In this document: positions 16,814-24,930 of the stretch, piece by piece
How the letters are laid out: each line of letters begins with the position of its first letter
Position numbering within the stretch: position 1 is the stretch's first letter
DNA from: Leucobacter sp. wl10
GTDB lineage: Bacteria > Actinomycetota > Actinomycetes > Actinomycetales > Microbacteriaceae
Length of the DNA: 64,000 bases
NCBI RefSeq assembly: GCF_003569785.1
Contig: NZ_KZ983991.1
Coordinates: 152,188 to 216,187 of the forward strand
Direction: 5' to 3'
Notes under the pieces: model-generated
What the model was told of the DNA's origin: nothing
Databases searched by the model: none
What the model saw: only the letters and a program-made list of their open reading frames with translations
Made by a program: the position numbers and the translations under genes

Positions 16814-17679
16814 TCGAGTCCCTTCCTCGTGTCGCTCGTGCCGGTGAGCTTCGTGAACCGCTCCTCCAGGCTGAGCCCGTCGCGCACGGCGTCGACCGTG
16901 CCCTGCGCGATCACGCTGCCGTCGACGATGATCGAGACGTGGTCGCACACGCGCTGGATCAGATCGAGGCTGTGGCTCGACATGATCACGCTGCCGCCGC
17001 CGCCGACGTACTTCTCGAGGATCTCCGTGACGTTCGAGGCCGAGACCGGGTCGATGGCCTCGAACGGCTCGTCGAGCACGAGCACCTCGGGCGCGTGGAT
17101 CATGGAGCAGGCGAGGGCGATCTTCTTCTGCATGCCCGCCGAGTAGTCGGAGACGAGGCGGCCGAGCGCAGACTCCAGGCCGAACGCCTCGGCTAGTTCG
17201 GTGGAGCGCTTCGCCACCGCGGCCTCGGGCACCCCGTGCAGCACGCCCGAGTAGTAGAGCAGCTGCGCCCCGGTGAGCCGGTCGAAGAGTCGGAGCCGGT
17301 CGGGCAGCGTGCCGATGAGCCGCTTCGCGGCGGGCCCATCCGACCAGACGTCGACGTCGCCGACGGTCACGCGGCCGGAGGTGGGGCGCAGCAGCCCGCT
17401 GATCATGGAGAGCGTGGTGGTCTTGCCCGCGCCGTTCGGGCCGACGATGCCCGTGAACGAACCCGCGTGCACGTCGATCGAAACGTCGCCGGCGGCGACG
17501 AGAGGTCCGTAGGTCTTCGTGAGCATCTCCGTGCGCAGCACGACCGGGTTCTGCTCGGCCAGCCGCCCGCGCTCGCGGGCGCGCACGACGGAGGGCACCG
17601 GAACCTGAATGCGGCCCGTACGCGGCGCTCGCTCCTCAGACTGGGGAACGGACGTGGCTGACGTGGTTTCGGGCGGCAC
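16783..17679 (-). CDS. ABC exporter, ATP-binding subunit
   Basis: A 298-residue single-domain ABC ATPase. Walker A is GPNGAGKTT near residue 87, the signature is DYSAGMQKK (a variant of LSGGQ) and Walker B is VLVLDEPFEAID. The first ~45 residues are hydrophilic and not part of the ATPase domain, so a later start is possible; the GTG at 17679 is simply the longest open one. It powers the large permease encoded directly downstream, with a 31-base overlap. It resembles CcmA/YxlF-type ATPases used in ABC-2 exporters. Confidence 0.85.
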   Translation of the reverse strand: MPPETTSATSVPQSEERAPRTGRIQVPVPSVVRARERGRLAEQNPVVLRTEMLTKTYGPLVAAGDVSIDVHAGSFTGIVGPNGAGKTTTLSMISGLLRPTSGRVTVGDVDVWSDGPAAKRLIGTLPDRLRLFDRLTGAQLLYYSGVLHGVPEAAVAKRSTELAEAFGLESALGRLVSDYSAGMQKKIALACSMIHAPEVLVLDEPFEAIDPVSASNVTEILEKYVGGGGSVIMSSHSLDLIQRVCDHVSIIVDGSVIAQGTVDAVRDGLSLEERFTKLTGTSDTRKGLEWLHGSSDSE

Positions 17680-17821
17680 GAGTTCTAATTTATCAAATCA
17701 TCTCGACCGCACGGTGCATACCGCACGGGGGCCGCGCCTCCGCGGGGCGATCCACCGCCCGATCGACCCGGCGCGCCGCCCGATGCGCGCCGGGTCCGCA
17801 GGAACCGGCAGAATAGCTGTT

Positions 17822-18610
17822 GTGACTTCCTCCTCCGAGCACCGGCCGCCGCGCGCGAGCGCGTGGTCCTCGCTGTGGCTGCTGAGCCGCCGCGACCTGA
17901 AGGTGCGGTACTCGACCTCGCTGCTCGGATACCTGTGGTCGATCCTCGACCCGCTGCTGATGAGCCTCATCTACTGGTTCATCTTCACCCAGGTGTTCTC
18001 GCGCACGGTCGGCGAAGAGCCCTACATCGTGTTCCTGCTCACGGCGATGCTGCCCTGGGTGTGGTTCAACGGCGCGGTCTCCGACTCCACGCGCGCGTTC
18101 CTGCGCGACGTGAGGCTGGTGCGCTCCGTGTCGCTGCCCCACTGGATCTGGGTGGGCCGCATCGTGTGCTCCAAGGGCATCGAGTTCCTGCTCAGCATCC
18201 CGGTGCTCGTCGTCTTCGCGATCGGGGCGGGGGCGACACCGGGCTGGGGGCTGCTGCTGTTCCCCGTGGCCGTGCTGCTGTTCACCGCGCTCACGCTCGG
18301 GATCGGGCTCATCATCGCCCCGCTCACCGTGTTCTTCCGCGACTTCGAGCGCGCGGCGAAGCTGATCCTGCGCGTGCTCTTCTACGCGTCGCCCGTCATC
18401 TACGGCGCCTCCGATCTTCCCGGTTTCGCGCAGCCCTTCGCCTGGTTCAACCCGCTCTCCGGCATCTTCGCGCTGTTCCGCGCGGGATTCTTCCCGGATC
18501 AGCTGAACTGGCCGCTCATCGGCGTCTCCGCCGCGCTCTCGCTCGTCATCCTCGCCGTCGGCGCGGTCGTCTTCCGCCGCACCATCGGCGGCGTTCTGAA
18601 GGAGCTGTGA
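17822..18610 (+). CDS. Polysaccharide/teichoic acid ABC exporter permease (Wzm/TagG-like)
   Basis: A 262-residue ABC-2 membrane protein with six helices. It carries the family segment RRDLKVRYSTSLLGYLWSILDPLLM at the N-terminus (residues ~22-46). This family moves finished wall glycopolymers across the membrane with a Wzt/TagH ATPase. The GTG at 17822 has CAGAAT seven bases upstream and no ribosome binding site, so the transcript may be leaderless. The ATPase gene follows with a one-base TGATG overlap. Two CDP-glycerol-type polymerase genes next door support teichoic-acid-like cargo. Confidence 0.9.
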   Translation: MTSSSEHRPPRASAWSSLWLLSRRDLKVRYSTSLLGYLWSILDPLLMSLIYWFIFTQVFSRTVGEEPYIVFLLTAMLPWVWFNGAVSDSTRAFLRDVRLVRSVSLPHWIWVGRIVCSKGIEFLLSIPVLVVFAIGAGATPGWGLLLFPVAVLLFTALTLGIGLIIAPLTVFFRDFERAAKLILRVLFYASPVIYGASDLPGFAQPFAWFNPLSGIFALFRAGFFPDQLNWPLIGVSAALSLVILAVGAVVFRRTIGGVLKEL

Positions 18611-19368
18611 TGGAGGCCACCTCGACCGACGCCGGGCGGACCATCATCTCGGCCCGCGGCCTCGGCGTGCGCTTCCGCCGCAACCGGGGTTCGCGGCGCA
18701 GCTTCAAGGACCTCTTCGCGGGACGATCGCGGCGCAGCCGGCCCGGCGAGTTCTGGGCGCTGCGCGAGGTCTCCTTCGATGTGCGCCCCGGCGAGGCGAT
18801 CGGCGTCGTCGGGCGCAACGGGCAGGGCAAGTCGACGCTGCTCAAACTCGTCGCCGGGGTGCTGTTCCCGGACGAGGGCCGCGTTCGGGTGCGCGGCGGC
18901 GTCGCGCCGCTCATCGAGATCACCGGCGGTTTCGTCGGCGATCTGACCGTGCGCGACAACGTGCACCTCACGGCTGGGCTGCACGGCCTCGGCAAGGGCG
19001 AGATCGCCCGGCGCTTCGAGTCCATCATCGACTTCGCGGGCGCGGAGGACGTGATCGACACCCCGTTCAAGCACCTCTCGAGCGGCATGAAGGTGCGGGT
19101 GGCGTTCGCCCTGATCTCGCAGCTCGACGAACCGATACTGCTGGTCGACGAGGTGCTCGCGGTGGGCGACAGGGCGTTCCGCGCCAAGTGCTACCGCCGC
19201 ATCGAGGAGCTGCTGGCCGAGGGCAAGACCCTCTTCCTCGTCTCGCACAACGAGCGCGACCTGCGCCGCTTCTGCGGCCGCGGCCTGTACCTCGATCAGG
19301 GAAGGCTCGTGCTCGACGCCCCCATCGACGAGGTGCTCGACCGCTACAACAGCGACCACCCCGCCTAG
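18610..19368 (+). CDS. Polysaccharide/teichoic acid ABC exporter ATPase (Wzt/TagH-like)
   Basis: A 252-residue ATPase with Walker A GRNGQGKST near residue 74 (G-Q replaces the common G-A, as is usual in TagH-type proteins), signature LSSGMKVR and Walker B ILLVDEVLAVGD. There is no C-terminal carbohydrate-binding extension as in some Wzt proteins, so cargo recognition is probably not by a terminal sugar. The ATG overlaps the permease stop by one base. Its TAG stop shares the palindrome CCTAGG with the stop of the convergent CDP-glycerol transferase gene. Confidence 0.92.
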   Translation: MEATSTDAGRTIISARGLGVRFRRNRGSRRSFKDLFAGRSRRSRPGEFWALREVSFDVRPGEAIGVVGRNGQGKSTLLKLVAGVLFPDEGRVRVRGGVAPLIEITGGFVGDLTVRDNVHLTAGLHGLGKGEIARRFESIIDFAGAEDVIDTPFKHLSSGMKVRVAFALISQLDEPILLVDEVLAVGDRAFRAKCYRRIEELLAEGKTLFLVSHNERDLRRFCGRGLYLDQGRLVLDAPIDEVLDRYNSDHPA

Positions 19369-20582
19369 GCCCGTCGCGCCTCCGCGCGGGCGAGGAGCGC
19401 CTCGATCGCGGCGTGGAACCGCGCGGTGGGCGCCCCGGGCGAGGTGTCGCCGAAGTAGTGCTGCGACCAGGTGCCGAGGCGCTCGCGGGCGGCGGCGTCG
19501 CCGATCACCCGATCCAGCACCTCGGCGATGTCGGGCGCGTCGACCGCGTCGAGCCACTCGCAGACGCTCAGGTACCCTCCCTCGTCGACCGCGGCCTCGG
19601 GAGCGGTCGGCCGCGTGACCATGAGCGGCTTGCCCGTCGCGAGGCGGTCGTACACCATGGCCGAGATGTCGCAGATGGCCGCATCGGGCAGGCTGAGCTG
19701 CCACCCGAGCGCCGGGGAGTCGTCGTAGAGGTGCTGCGCCGCGGGATCCTGCCGGTTCGCCTCCTCCAGCATGGCGATGATGCGCTGGTTCGCCGCCCCG
19801 AACTCGGGGTCCACGACGCCGCTGCGCGGGTGCGGTCGGTACACGACCCGGTGCCGCCCGGTGGCCAGGAGCGCGCACACGAGCTTCTCGCCGTGCGTGG
19901 CGACCGAGCCGTAGCAGGCCGCGGGGCGGTCGCCCTCCCAGGTCGGGGCGTAGAACACGACCGTGCGATCGTCGGGCTCGAACGGGGGGCGTCCGTCGAG
20001 GTGATCGGTCTGCGGGCGGCCGATGGGGATCGTGCGCTGCGCGACGTCGTAGTCCCACAGCGCCTTCGAGAGCCGCGCCCGCGCCGCGTCGCCCGCCACC
20101 AGCGCGACGTCGTACGTCTTGTGCTGGTTGCTGGTCATGTACATCTTGTCGCTCTCGCCGTGATTGATGAAGACGTGCCAGCGCCGGCCGTAGCGCATCA
20201 TCTGGAAGTTGCGCGTGTTCTGATTCACGTACAGGATCACGTCGAGCCGCTGCTGCTCGATCGCCTGCTCGATGTCGGTCACCTTCGGCACGAATGCGAC
20301 GTCGAGCCCGCTCTCGCGCATCAGCTGCCGGGCCCCCGCCGCGTTGCGCGCGAGCACCAGCACCGGCCACCGCTTCGAGAGCCCGCGCAGCGGCGCGTAC
20401 CACTGGCGCATCTGATAGATGTTGACGTCGCTGTCGGCGAAGTAGACGCCGACCCGGTAGTGCTGCTCGGGCAGCGGCCCGCGACCCTCGATCATGTCCC
20501 GCAGCTCGAAGTAGGCCCGGCGCCCCTTGAGCACGCGCTTCGCCAGCCGCACGGCGCGCTTCGCATCCTTCGCCAGTTGCAT
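19365..20582 (-). CDS. CDP-glycerol glycerophosphotransferase family protein, single domain
   Basis: A 405-residue peripheral membrane transferase of the TagB/TagF family, which adds glycerol phosphate (or ribitol phosphate) from a CDP-alditol to a lipid-linked acceptor. Family signatures are FINHGESDKMY, VVFYAPTWEGDRP, YRPHPRSG and ICDISAMVYDRLATGKP (the nucleotide and phosphate-binding histidines and Ser/Asp). The basic N-terminus (KDAKRAVRLAKRVLKGRR) fits membrane association. GGAGGG is directly against the ATG, too close for a normal ribosome site, while TACCCT lies six bases upstream, so the mRNA is probably leaderless. It may be the priming enzyme for the polymer exported by the adjacent ABC system. 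Confidence 0.88.
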   Translation of the reverse strand: MQLAKDAKRAVRLAKRVLKGRRAYFELRDMIEGRGPLPEQHYRVGVYFADSDVNIYQMRQWYAPLRGLSKRWPVLVLARNAAGARQLMRESGLDVAFVPKVTDIEQAIEQQRLDVILYVNQNTRNFQMMRYGRRWHVFINHGESDKMYMTSNQHKTYDVALVAGDAARARLSKALWDYDVAQRTIPIGRPQTDHLDGRPPFEPDDRTVVFYAPTWEGDRPAACYGSVATHGEKLVCALLATGRHRVVYRPHPRSGVVDPEFGAANQRIIAMLEEANRQDPAAQHLYDDSPALGWQLSLPDAAICDISAMVYDRLATGKPLMVTRPTAPEAAVDEGGYLSVCEWLDAVDAPDIAEVLDRVIGDAAARERLGTWSQHYFGDTSPGAPTARFHAAIEALLARAEARRA

Positions 20583-20588
20583 CCCTCC

Positions 20589-20594
20589 AGGGTA
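20589..20594 (-). promoter_or_regulatory. -10 element for leaderless transferase gene
   Basis: Minus-strand TACCCT exactly six bases before the ATG at 20582. The same hexamer and spacing occur before the gene at 40501. Confidence 0.5.
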
Positions 20595-20623
20595 ATCGTT
20601 TCTTCCTGTGGGAGGATCGGGGG

Positions 20624-21664
20624 GTGCTCCTCACCCCCCTGCCGGACTCCCCCGCGGTGAGCTATGTCATGCCGGTGCTCAACGAGGAGGGGTATCTCGA
20701 GACGGCGGTGCGCACGATCCTCGCGCAGGACTACACGGGAGCGAAGGAGATCGTGCTCGCCCTGGGCCCCTCGCGCGATCGCACCGACGAGATCGCCCGC
20801 CGCCTCGCCGCCGAGGATCCCCGGGTTCGGCTCGTCGCGAACCCGGAGCGCGACATCCCGGCGGGCCTCAACCGCGCGATCGCGTCGAGCCGGCACCCCG
20901 TGGTGGTGCGCGTCGACGCGCACTCGGAGCTCACCCCCGACTACACGCGGCTCGGGATCGCGGCCCTGCGGCGCGAGGGCGCGGCGAACGTGGGCGGCGT
21001 CATGCGGGCCGCCGGCGACGGGCCGGTGCAGCGGGCGATCGCGCGCGGATACAACAGTCCCTTCGGCCTCGGCGGGGGCGCCTACCACGGCGACGGCGCC
21101 CCGGGGCCGGCGGAGTCGGCCTACCTCGGCATCTTCCGGCGCGAGGCGCTCGAGGCGGTGCGGGGCTACGACCCAGAGATCCTGCGCGGCGAGGACTGGG
21201 AGCTCAACCTGCGGCTGCGGCGCGCCGGATACGCCGTGTGGTTCGAGCCCGCGCTCGGCGTGACCTACTGGCCGCGCGCGAGCCTCGGCGACCTCGCGCG
21301 GCAGTTCTTCGCCACCGGCACCTGGCGCGCGGTGCTCGTGCGACGCTACGGCCGGGCCAACCCGTGGCGGTTCTTCGTCCCGGGCGCGCTCGTGCTCGGG
21401 ATCGCCGCGGGTCTCGTCGGCCTGCTGCTGCTGGCACTCGGCGTGCTCCCCTGGGCGTCGGGGTGGCCGCTGCTGCTCGCGCCCGCCGCGGGCTACCTGC
21501 TCGGGGTCGCTTTCGCCGTGATCCGGATCCCCGATCAGCGCGGCGCACGCGACCGCCTGCTCACCGCGGCCACCCTCGTGACCATGCATCTGAGCTGGGG
21601 CGCGGGCTTCCTGCGCGGCCTGCTCCTCGGCGGCGGCCGGGTGGTCGACCGCTCGCGAGTGTGA
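20624..21664 (+). CDS. Glycosyltransferase family 2 (ExoA-like)
   Basis: A 346-residue GT-A fold glycosyltransferase. The N-terminal strand SYVMPVLNEEGYLE, the nucleotide-sugar binding D-A-H motif (VVVRVDAHSELTPDY) and GEDWELNLRLRRAGY (acceptor-base region) match ExoA-type enzymes. Two to three C-terminal hydrophobic helices (from about residue 245) anchor it in the membrane. The GTG at 20624 has GGGAGG ten bases upstream. It is divergent from the glycerophosphotransferase gene and followed five bases later by the SDR gene. It likely adds a sugar to a lipid-linked glycan intermediate of the same envelope polymer pathway. Confidence 0.88.
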   Translation: MLLTPLPDSPAVSYVMPVLNEEGYLETAVRTILAQDYTGAKEIVLALGPSRDRTDEIARRLAAEDPRVRLVANPERDIPAGLNRAIASSRHPVVVRVDAHSELTPDYTRLGIAALRREGAANVGGVMRAAGDGPVQRAIARGYNSPFGLGGGAYHGDGAPGPAESAYLGIFRREALEAVRGYDPEILRGEDWELNLRLRRAGYAVWFEPALGVTYWPRASLGDLARQFFATGTWRAVLVRRYGRANPWRFFVPGALVLGIAAGLVGLLLLALGVLPWASGWPLLLAPAAGYLLGVAFAVIRIPDQRGARDRLLTAATLVTMHLSWGAGFLRGLLLGGGRVVDRSRV

Positions 21665-21668
21665 TCGC

Positions 21669-22535
21669 GTGGCCTCCGACGTGCGCCTCACCGCGCTCAT
21701 CACCGGCGCCTCGGCGGGCCTCGGCCGTGAACTCGCCCGGCAGCTCGCCGCGCGCGGCGTGCACCTGGTGCTGGTGGCGCGCGACGAGGCGCGCCTCGAG
21801 GGCGTTGCCGCCGAGCTCCGGAACCGCTACCGGGTGCGGGCCGAGGTGCTCGCGGCCGATCTGAGCGAGGGCTCGGAACAGGATCGGGTCGCGGATCGGC
21901 TGCGACGCGACGACTCCCCCGTGGACATCCTCGTCAACAACGCCGGCTTCGGCGTGCACGACGGATTCGAGGCGAGCGGTATCGCGGATGAACGGCGGCT
22001 GCACGAGCTGCTCTCCTGGGCGCCCCTGCGCCTCTGCCACGCCGCGGTGCCCGGCATGCTGCGGCGCGGGCGCGGCTGGATCCTCAACGTCGCGAGCGTC
22101 GCGGCCTTCACGCCCGCGGGCACCTACGGCTCGGCGAAGGCGGCGCTCGTGTCGCTGTCGCGCTCGCTGAACGCCCGGTACCGCGGGCGCGGGGTGAACG
22201 TGACGGCGCTGTGCCCGGGGCTGCTCGACACCGAGTTCCACGAGCGCATGGGCGCGGATCACCTGCCGTCGCTCCCCCGCGTCGCCTGGGCGCCCGTCGC
22301 GCGCGTCGCCCGCGAAGGAATCCGCGGGGTCCGCCGCGGCCGCGCGGTCGTCGTCTCCGACTGGCGCTACCGCCTCTTCTCGCCGCTCGCGCGCGTGATC
22401 CCGGACCGCCTGCTCGAGCGGCTGACCACGACGAGCGACCCCGGCCCGGCCCGGATCACGACGCCGGCAGCGCGCCCCGCTCGACGAGCGCCTCGACGAC
22501 CCGCGCGGCCGCGCGGCCGTCGTCGTGCGGATTGA
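21669..22535 (+). CDS. Short-chain dehydrogenase/reductase
   Basis: A 288-residue classical SDR with an NAD(P)-binding TGASAGLG at residues 12-19, NNAG near residue 91, the catalytic serine in NVASVAAF and the YGSAK tyrosine/lysine pair. It reduces or oxidises an alcohol/ketone; the substrate is unknown. The GTG start is five bases after the glycosyltransferase stop, so the two are coupled. The last ~25 residues are Pro/Arg/Ala-rich, lie beyond the SDR fold and overlap the convergent polymerase gene by 80 bases, so the C-terminus may be a run-on. Confidence 0.88.
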   Translation: MASDVRLTALITGASAGLGRELARQLAARGVHLVLVARDEARLEGVAAELRNRYRVRAEVLAADLSEGSEQDRVADRLRRDDSPVDILVNNAGFGVHDGFEASGIADERRLHELLSWAPLRLCHAAVPGMLRRGRGWILNVASVAAFTPAGTYGSAKAALVSLSRSLNARYRGRGVNVTALCPGLLDTEFHERMGADHLPSLPRVAWAPVARVAREGIRGVRRGRAVVVSDWRYRLFSPLARVIPDRLLERLTTTSDPGPARITTPAARPARRAPRRPARPRGRRRAD

Positions 22536-24834
22536 ATCGCCCTCGCCAGGCCGCGGCCCGATCCTTCCGCGCCCGGATCCAGTCCGCCTCCGCGCCGCGC
22601 TCCGCGAGCTCCCGCGCGCACGCCACCAGCTCGGCCCGGTGCGCGAGCAGCGGCCCGGGCGCCTCCCGCTCGAAGTCGAACGTGAAGCCGCGCTCGCGAT
22701 CCCGGTAGGCCGCGAGATCGGGCACGAAGAAGGCCATCGGCACGCGCGCGATCGAGGCGTCGAACATGATCGACGAGTAGTCGGTGACGAGCATGTCGGC
22801 GGCGAGGATCACGTCGTTGACGTCGGCGTGCCGCGAGGCGTCGAGCACTCGCGCCCCGGCGCCCACCCCGTAGCTGCCGAAGGCGTGCGTGCGCGTGTGG
22901 CCGCGGGCCACGACCACCCAATCCTCCCCCAGCTCCTCGGCGAGACGGCGCACGTCGAGCTCGTCCACGAGCGTGATCCCGCCGTCGCGCCAGGTGGGGG
23001 CGTAGACGAGCACGCGCGCTTCCGGGGCGACGCCGAGCGCTGCGCGGGCGGTGCGCACCTCGACCGGGTTGGGCTCCTCGCCCGCCACCGCGCGTGCGAG
23101 CCGGTCGTCGCGCGGATATCCGGTCTCGAGGATCTCTCCGCGAAAGGCGTAGCTGGAGCGGAACTGGGCGGTCGAGTGCGGGTTCTGCGACAGCATCAGG
23201 CTCCAGCGGCGGCTCTCCCGATGGATCGCGATCCGGGTGCGCAGACCCGCGCCCGGCCGGCCGAGGGCGAGGCGCTTGAGCATGGTGCCGTGCCAGGTCT
23301 GCAGCACGGTCTGCCCTCGCCGCCGCCGGAAGCCGTATCTCAGCCAGTCGTTGACCACCAGCAGCCGCGCGTACCGCCGCGCGGCGAACCACTCCCGTCC
23401 CCCCACGAGCAGCGCGGTCGCCCCCTCGGGCACCGACTGGCGCTCGCTCGTCACGCTCCAGTAGCGGGCGAGGCCCGGGTGACTGCGCGCGATCTCCCGG
23501 TCCAGCGCCAGCGGGTTGCAGCCGACCTGCCGCCCGTAGAAGCTCTCGAAGAAGACCGCATCCTCCGCCACGAGCTCGCGGGCCGGCGTGCGGAGACGGC
23601 GGATCTCGGCGAGCACGCGCCGCGCGGCGCCCCCCTCCGGGCGCGCGTGGAAGCGCGCGGCCAGCGCCCGCGCGTCGGCCTCCGCCGCGCGGGAAGCGTG
23701 GGATCCGGGAACGAGCTCCTCGATCCGGGCCGCGACGCCCGCCCAGTTCCGCAGAACCCGGCCCGCGCTCGTCACCTCGAGCGGCTCATAGAGGCCCCGC
23801 GTGTTCGAGTAGCGCTCGAGGTCCGGGGCGAACCAGATGATGGGCCGTCCGAGTCGTGAGAAGTCGAGGGCCAGCGAGGAGTAGTCGGTGATCACGACGT
23901 CGACGCCGCCGAGCAGCGGGGTGGCGTCGCGCACCAGGTCGGCGCCCAGCGCGTGAATGCGGCCCCCGAGGAGCGGCTCGTACGCCCCGCTGCCGAGCGG
24001 GTGCGGGCGGATCACGAGGCGGGCGTTCGCGCGCTCGAGCGCGCGTCGGATGAGCTCCGCCTCCTCCCCGTCGGGAACCGCGGGATCCGGCTCGCCGTCG
24101 CGCCACGTGGGCGCGTAGAGCACGACGGTCTCGTCCGCCCCGATGCGCGATCCCGCGTCTCCCAGCGCTTCGACGAGGCTGCGGCGGGCCTCGCCGGCCG
24201 CGCGGGGGTCGACGGCCTGGACCGCGAGCGCGTCGTCGCGCGGGTCGCCGAGCACCCGCACCCGGCCCGGCGCCACCCGGAAGGCCGATCGCAGCCGCTC
24301 GGCGGCGAGCGGCGATCCCGCGACGAAGAGATCCACCTCCCGGGAGCCCGCGAGGTACATGCGCCGCAGCAGCGCGCGCAGCGGGGCGGGGCCGCGCACG
24401 GAGGTGGTCACGGGCGAGTCGAGGTGCAGCCGCTTCAGCGGTGCGCCGTGCCAGAGCTGCACGACGAGCGCGCCGTGCACACCGAAGCGGTTGGCGTCGC
24501 CGAGGCCGTGGGTCACCACGACCTGCCCCGCCCGCAGCGTCGCCCAGTACCCCTGCCGTCCGACGCGGGCGAGCGGTTCGAAGCCCTCGGCGCGCGCGGC
24601 CGCGGCCTCGGCCTCGTCGGCCACGAGCCACGTGATCCGGGCCGCGGGATCCTCCCGGCGCAGCGCCCGCGCCAGGACGAGCGCCCCCTCTCCGACGCCG
24701 ATCCCGCTGCCGAACACCCAGCGCTGCTCGCGCCTCGGCACGAACCAGGAGACGAGGACTGACAGCAGGTACTTGGGAAGCGCGAGCAGCTTCGCGAGAT
24801 TGCCGCTCGCGAAGCTGAATCCGGCGGTACTCAT
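22456..24834 (-). CDS. Tandem-domain CDP-glycerol-type glycerophosphotransferase (wall polymer polymerase)
   Basis: A 792-residue protein with two complete Glyphos_transf domains in tandem. Domain 1 (about residues 35-385) shows WHGAPLKRL, YAPTWRDGEP, IRPHP and ITDYSSLALDFSRLG. Domain 2 (about 400-790) shows WHGTMLKRL, YAPTWRDGGI, RGHTRTH and VTDYSSIMFDASIA. Most TagB/TagF proteins have one such domain; a double arrangement could make one enzyme both primer and polymerase, or build an alternating polymer. I use the ATG at 24834, because TAAAGT lies seven bases before it and a GTG at 24843 would overlap that element. The enzyme likely sits at the inner membrane face and makes the cargo of the nearby Wzm/Wzt exporter. 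Confidence 0.88.
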   Translation of the reverse strand: MSTAGFSFASGNLAKLLALPKYLLSVLVSWFVPRREQRWVFGSGIGVGEGALVLARALRREDPAARITWLVADEAEAAAARAEGFEPLARVGRQGYWATLRAGQVVVTHGLGDANRFGVHGALVVQLWHGAPLKRLHLDSPVTTSVRGPAPLRALLRRMYLAGSREVDLFVAGSPLAAERLRSAFRVAPGRVRVLGDPRDDALAVQAVDPRAAGEARRSLVEALGDAGSRIGADETVVLYAPTWRDGEPDPAVPDGEEAELIRRALERANARLVIRPHPLGSGAYEPLLGGRIHALGADLVRDATPLLGGVDVVITDYSSLALDFSRLGRPIIWFAPDLERYSNTRGLYEPLEVTSAGRVLRNWAGVAARIEELVPGSHASRAAEADARALAARFHARPEGGAARRVLAEIRRLRTPARELVAEDAVFFESFYGRQVGCNPLALDREIARSHPGLARYWSVTSERQSVPEGATALLVGGREWFAARRYARLLVVNDWLRYGFRRRRGQTVLQTWHGTMLKRLALGRPGAGLRTRIAIHRESRRWSLMLSQNPHSTAQFRSSYAFRGEILETGYPRDDRLARAVAGEEPNPVEVRTARAALGVAPEARVLVYAPTWRDGGITLVDELDVRRLAEELGEDWVVVARGHTRTHAFGSYGVGAGARVLDASRHADVNDVILAADMLVTDYSSIMFDASIARVPMAFFVPDLAAYRDRERGFTFDFEREAPGPLLAHRAELVACARELAERGAEADWIRARKDRAAAWRGRFNPHDDGRAAARVVEALVERGALPAS

Positions 24835-24841
24835 CGGATCC

Positions 24842-24847
24842 ACTTTA
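24842..24847 (-). promoter_or_regulatory. -10 element for leaderless polymerase gene
   Basis: Minus-strand TAAAGT, seven bases before the ATG at 24834. There is no ribosome binding site. Confidence 0.45.
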
Positions 24848-24863
24848 GGCCATCGCGCACGGC

Positions 24864-24905
24864 GACGCCGCGAGCGCGCTCCTCGGAAGGGGCGCTCGCG
24901 GCGTC
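24864..24905 (-). terminator. Long hairpin after the HtrA gene
   Basis: GACGCCGCGAGCGC (24864-24877) pairs perfectly with GCGCTCGCGGCGTC (24892-24905), a 14-bp stem with a 14-base loop, 26 bases after the HtrA stop. No U-run follows; high-GC actinobacterial terminators often lack one. Confidence 0.55.
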
Positions 24906-24930
24906 TGCGTGGGGTTGTGGGAGGGACGGA

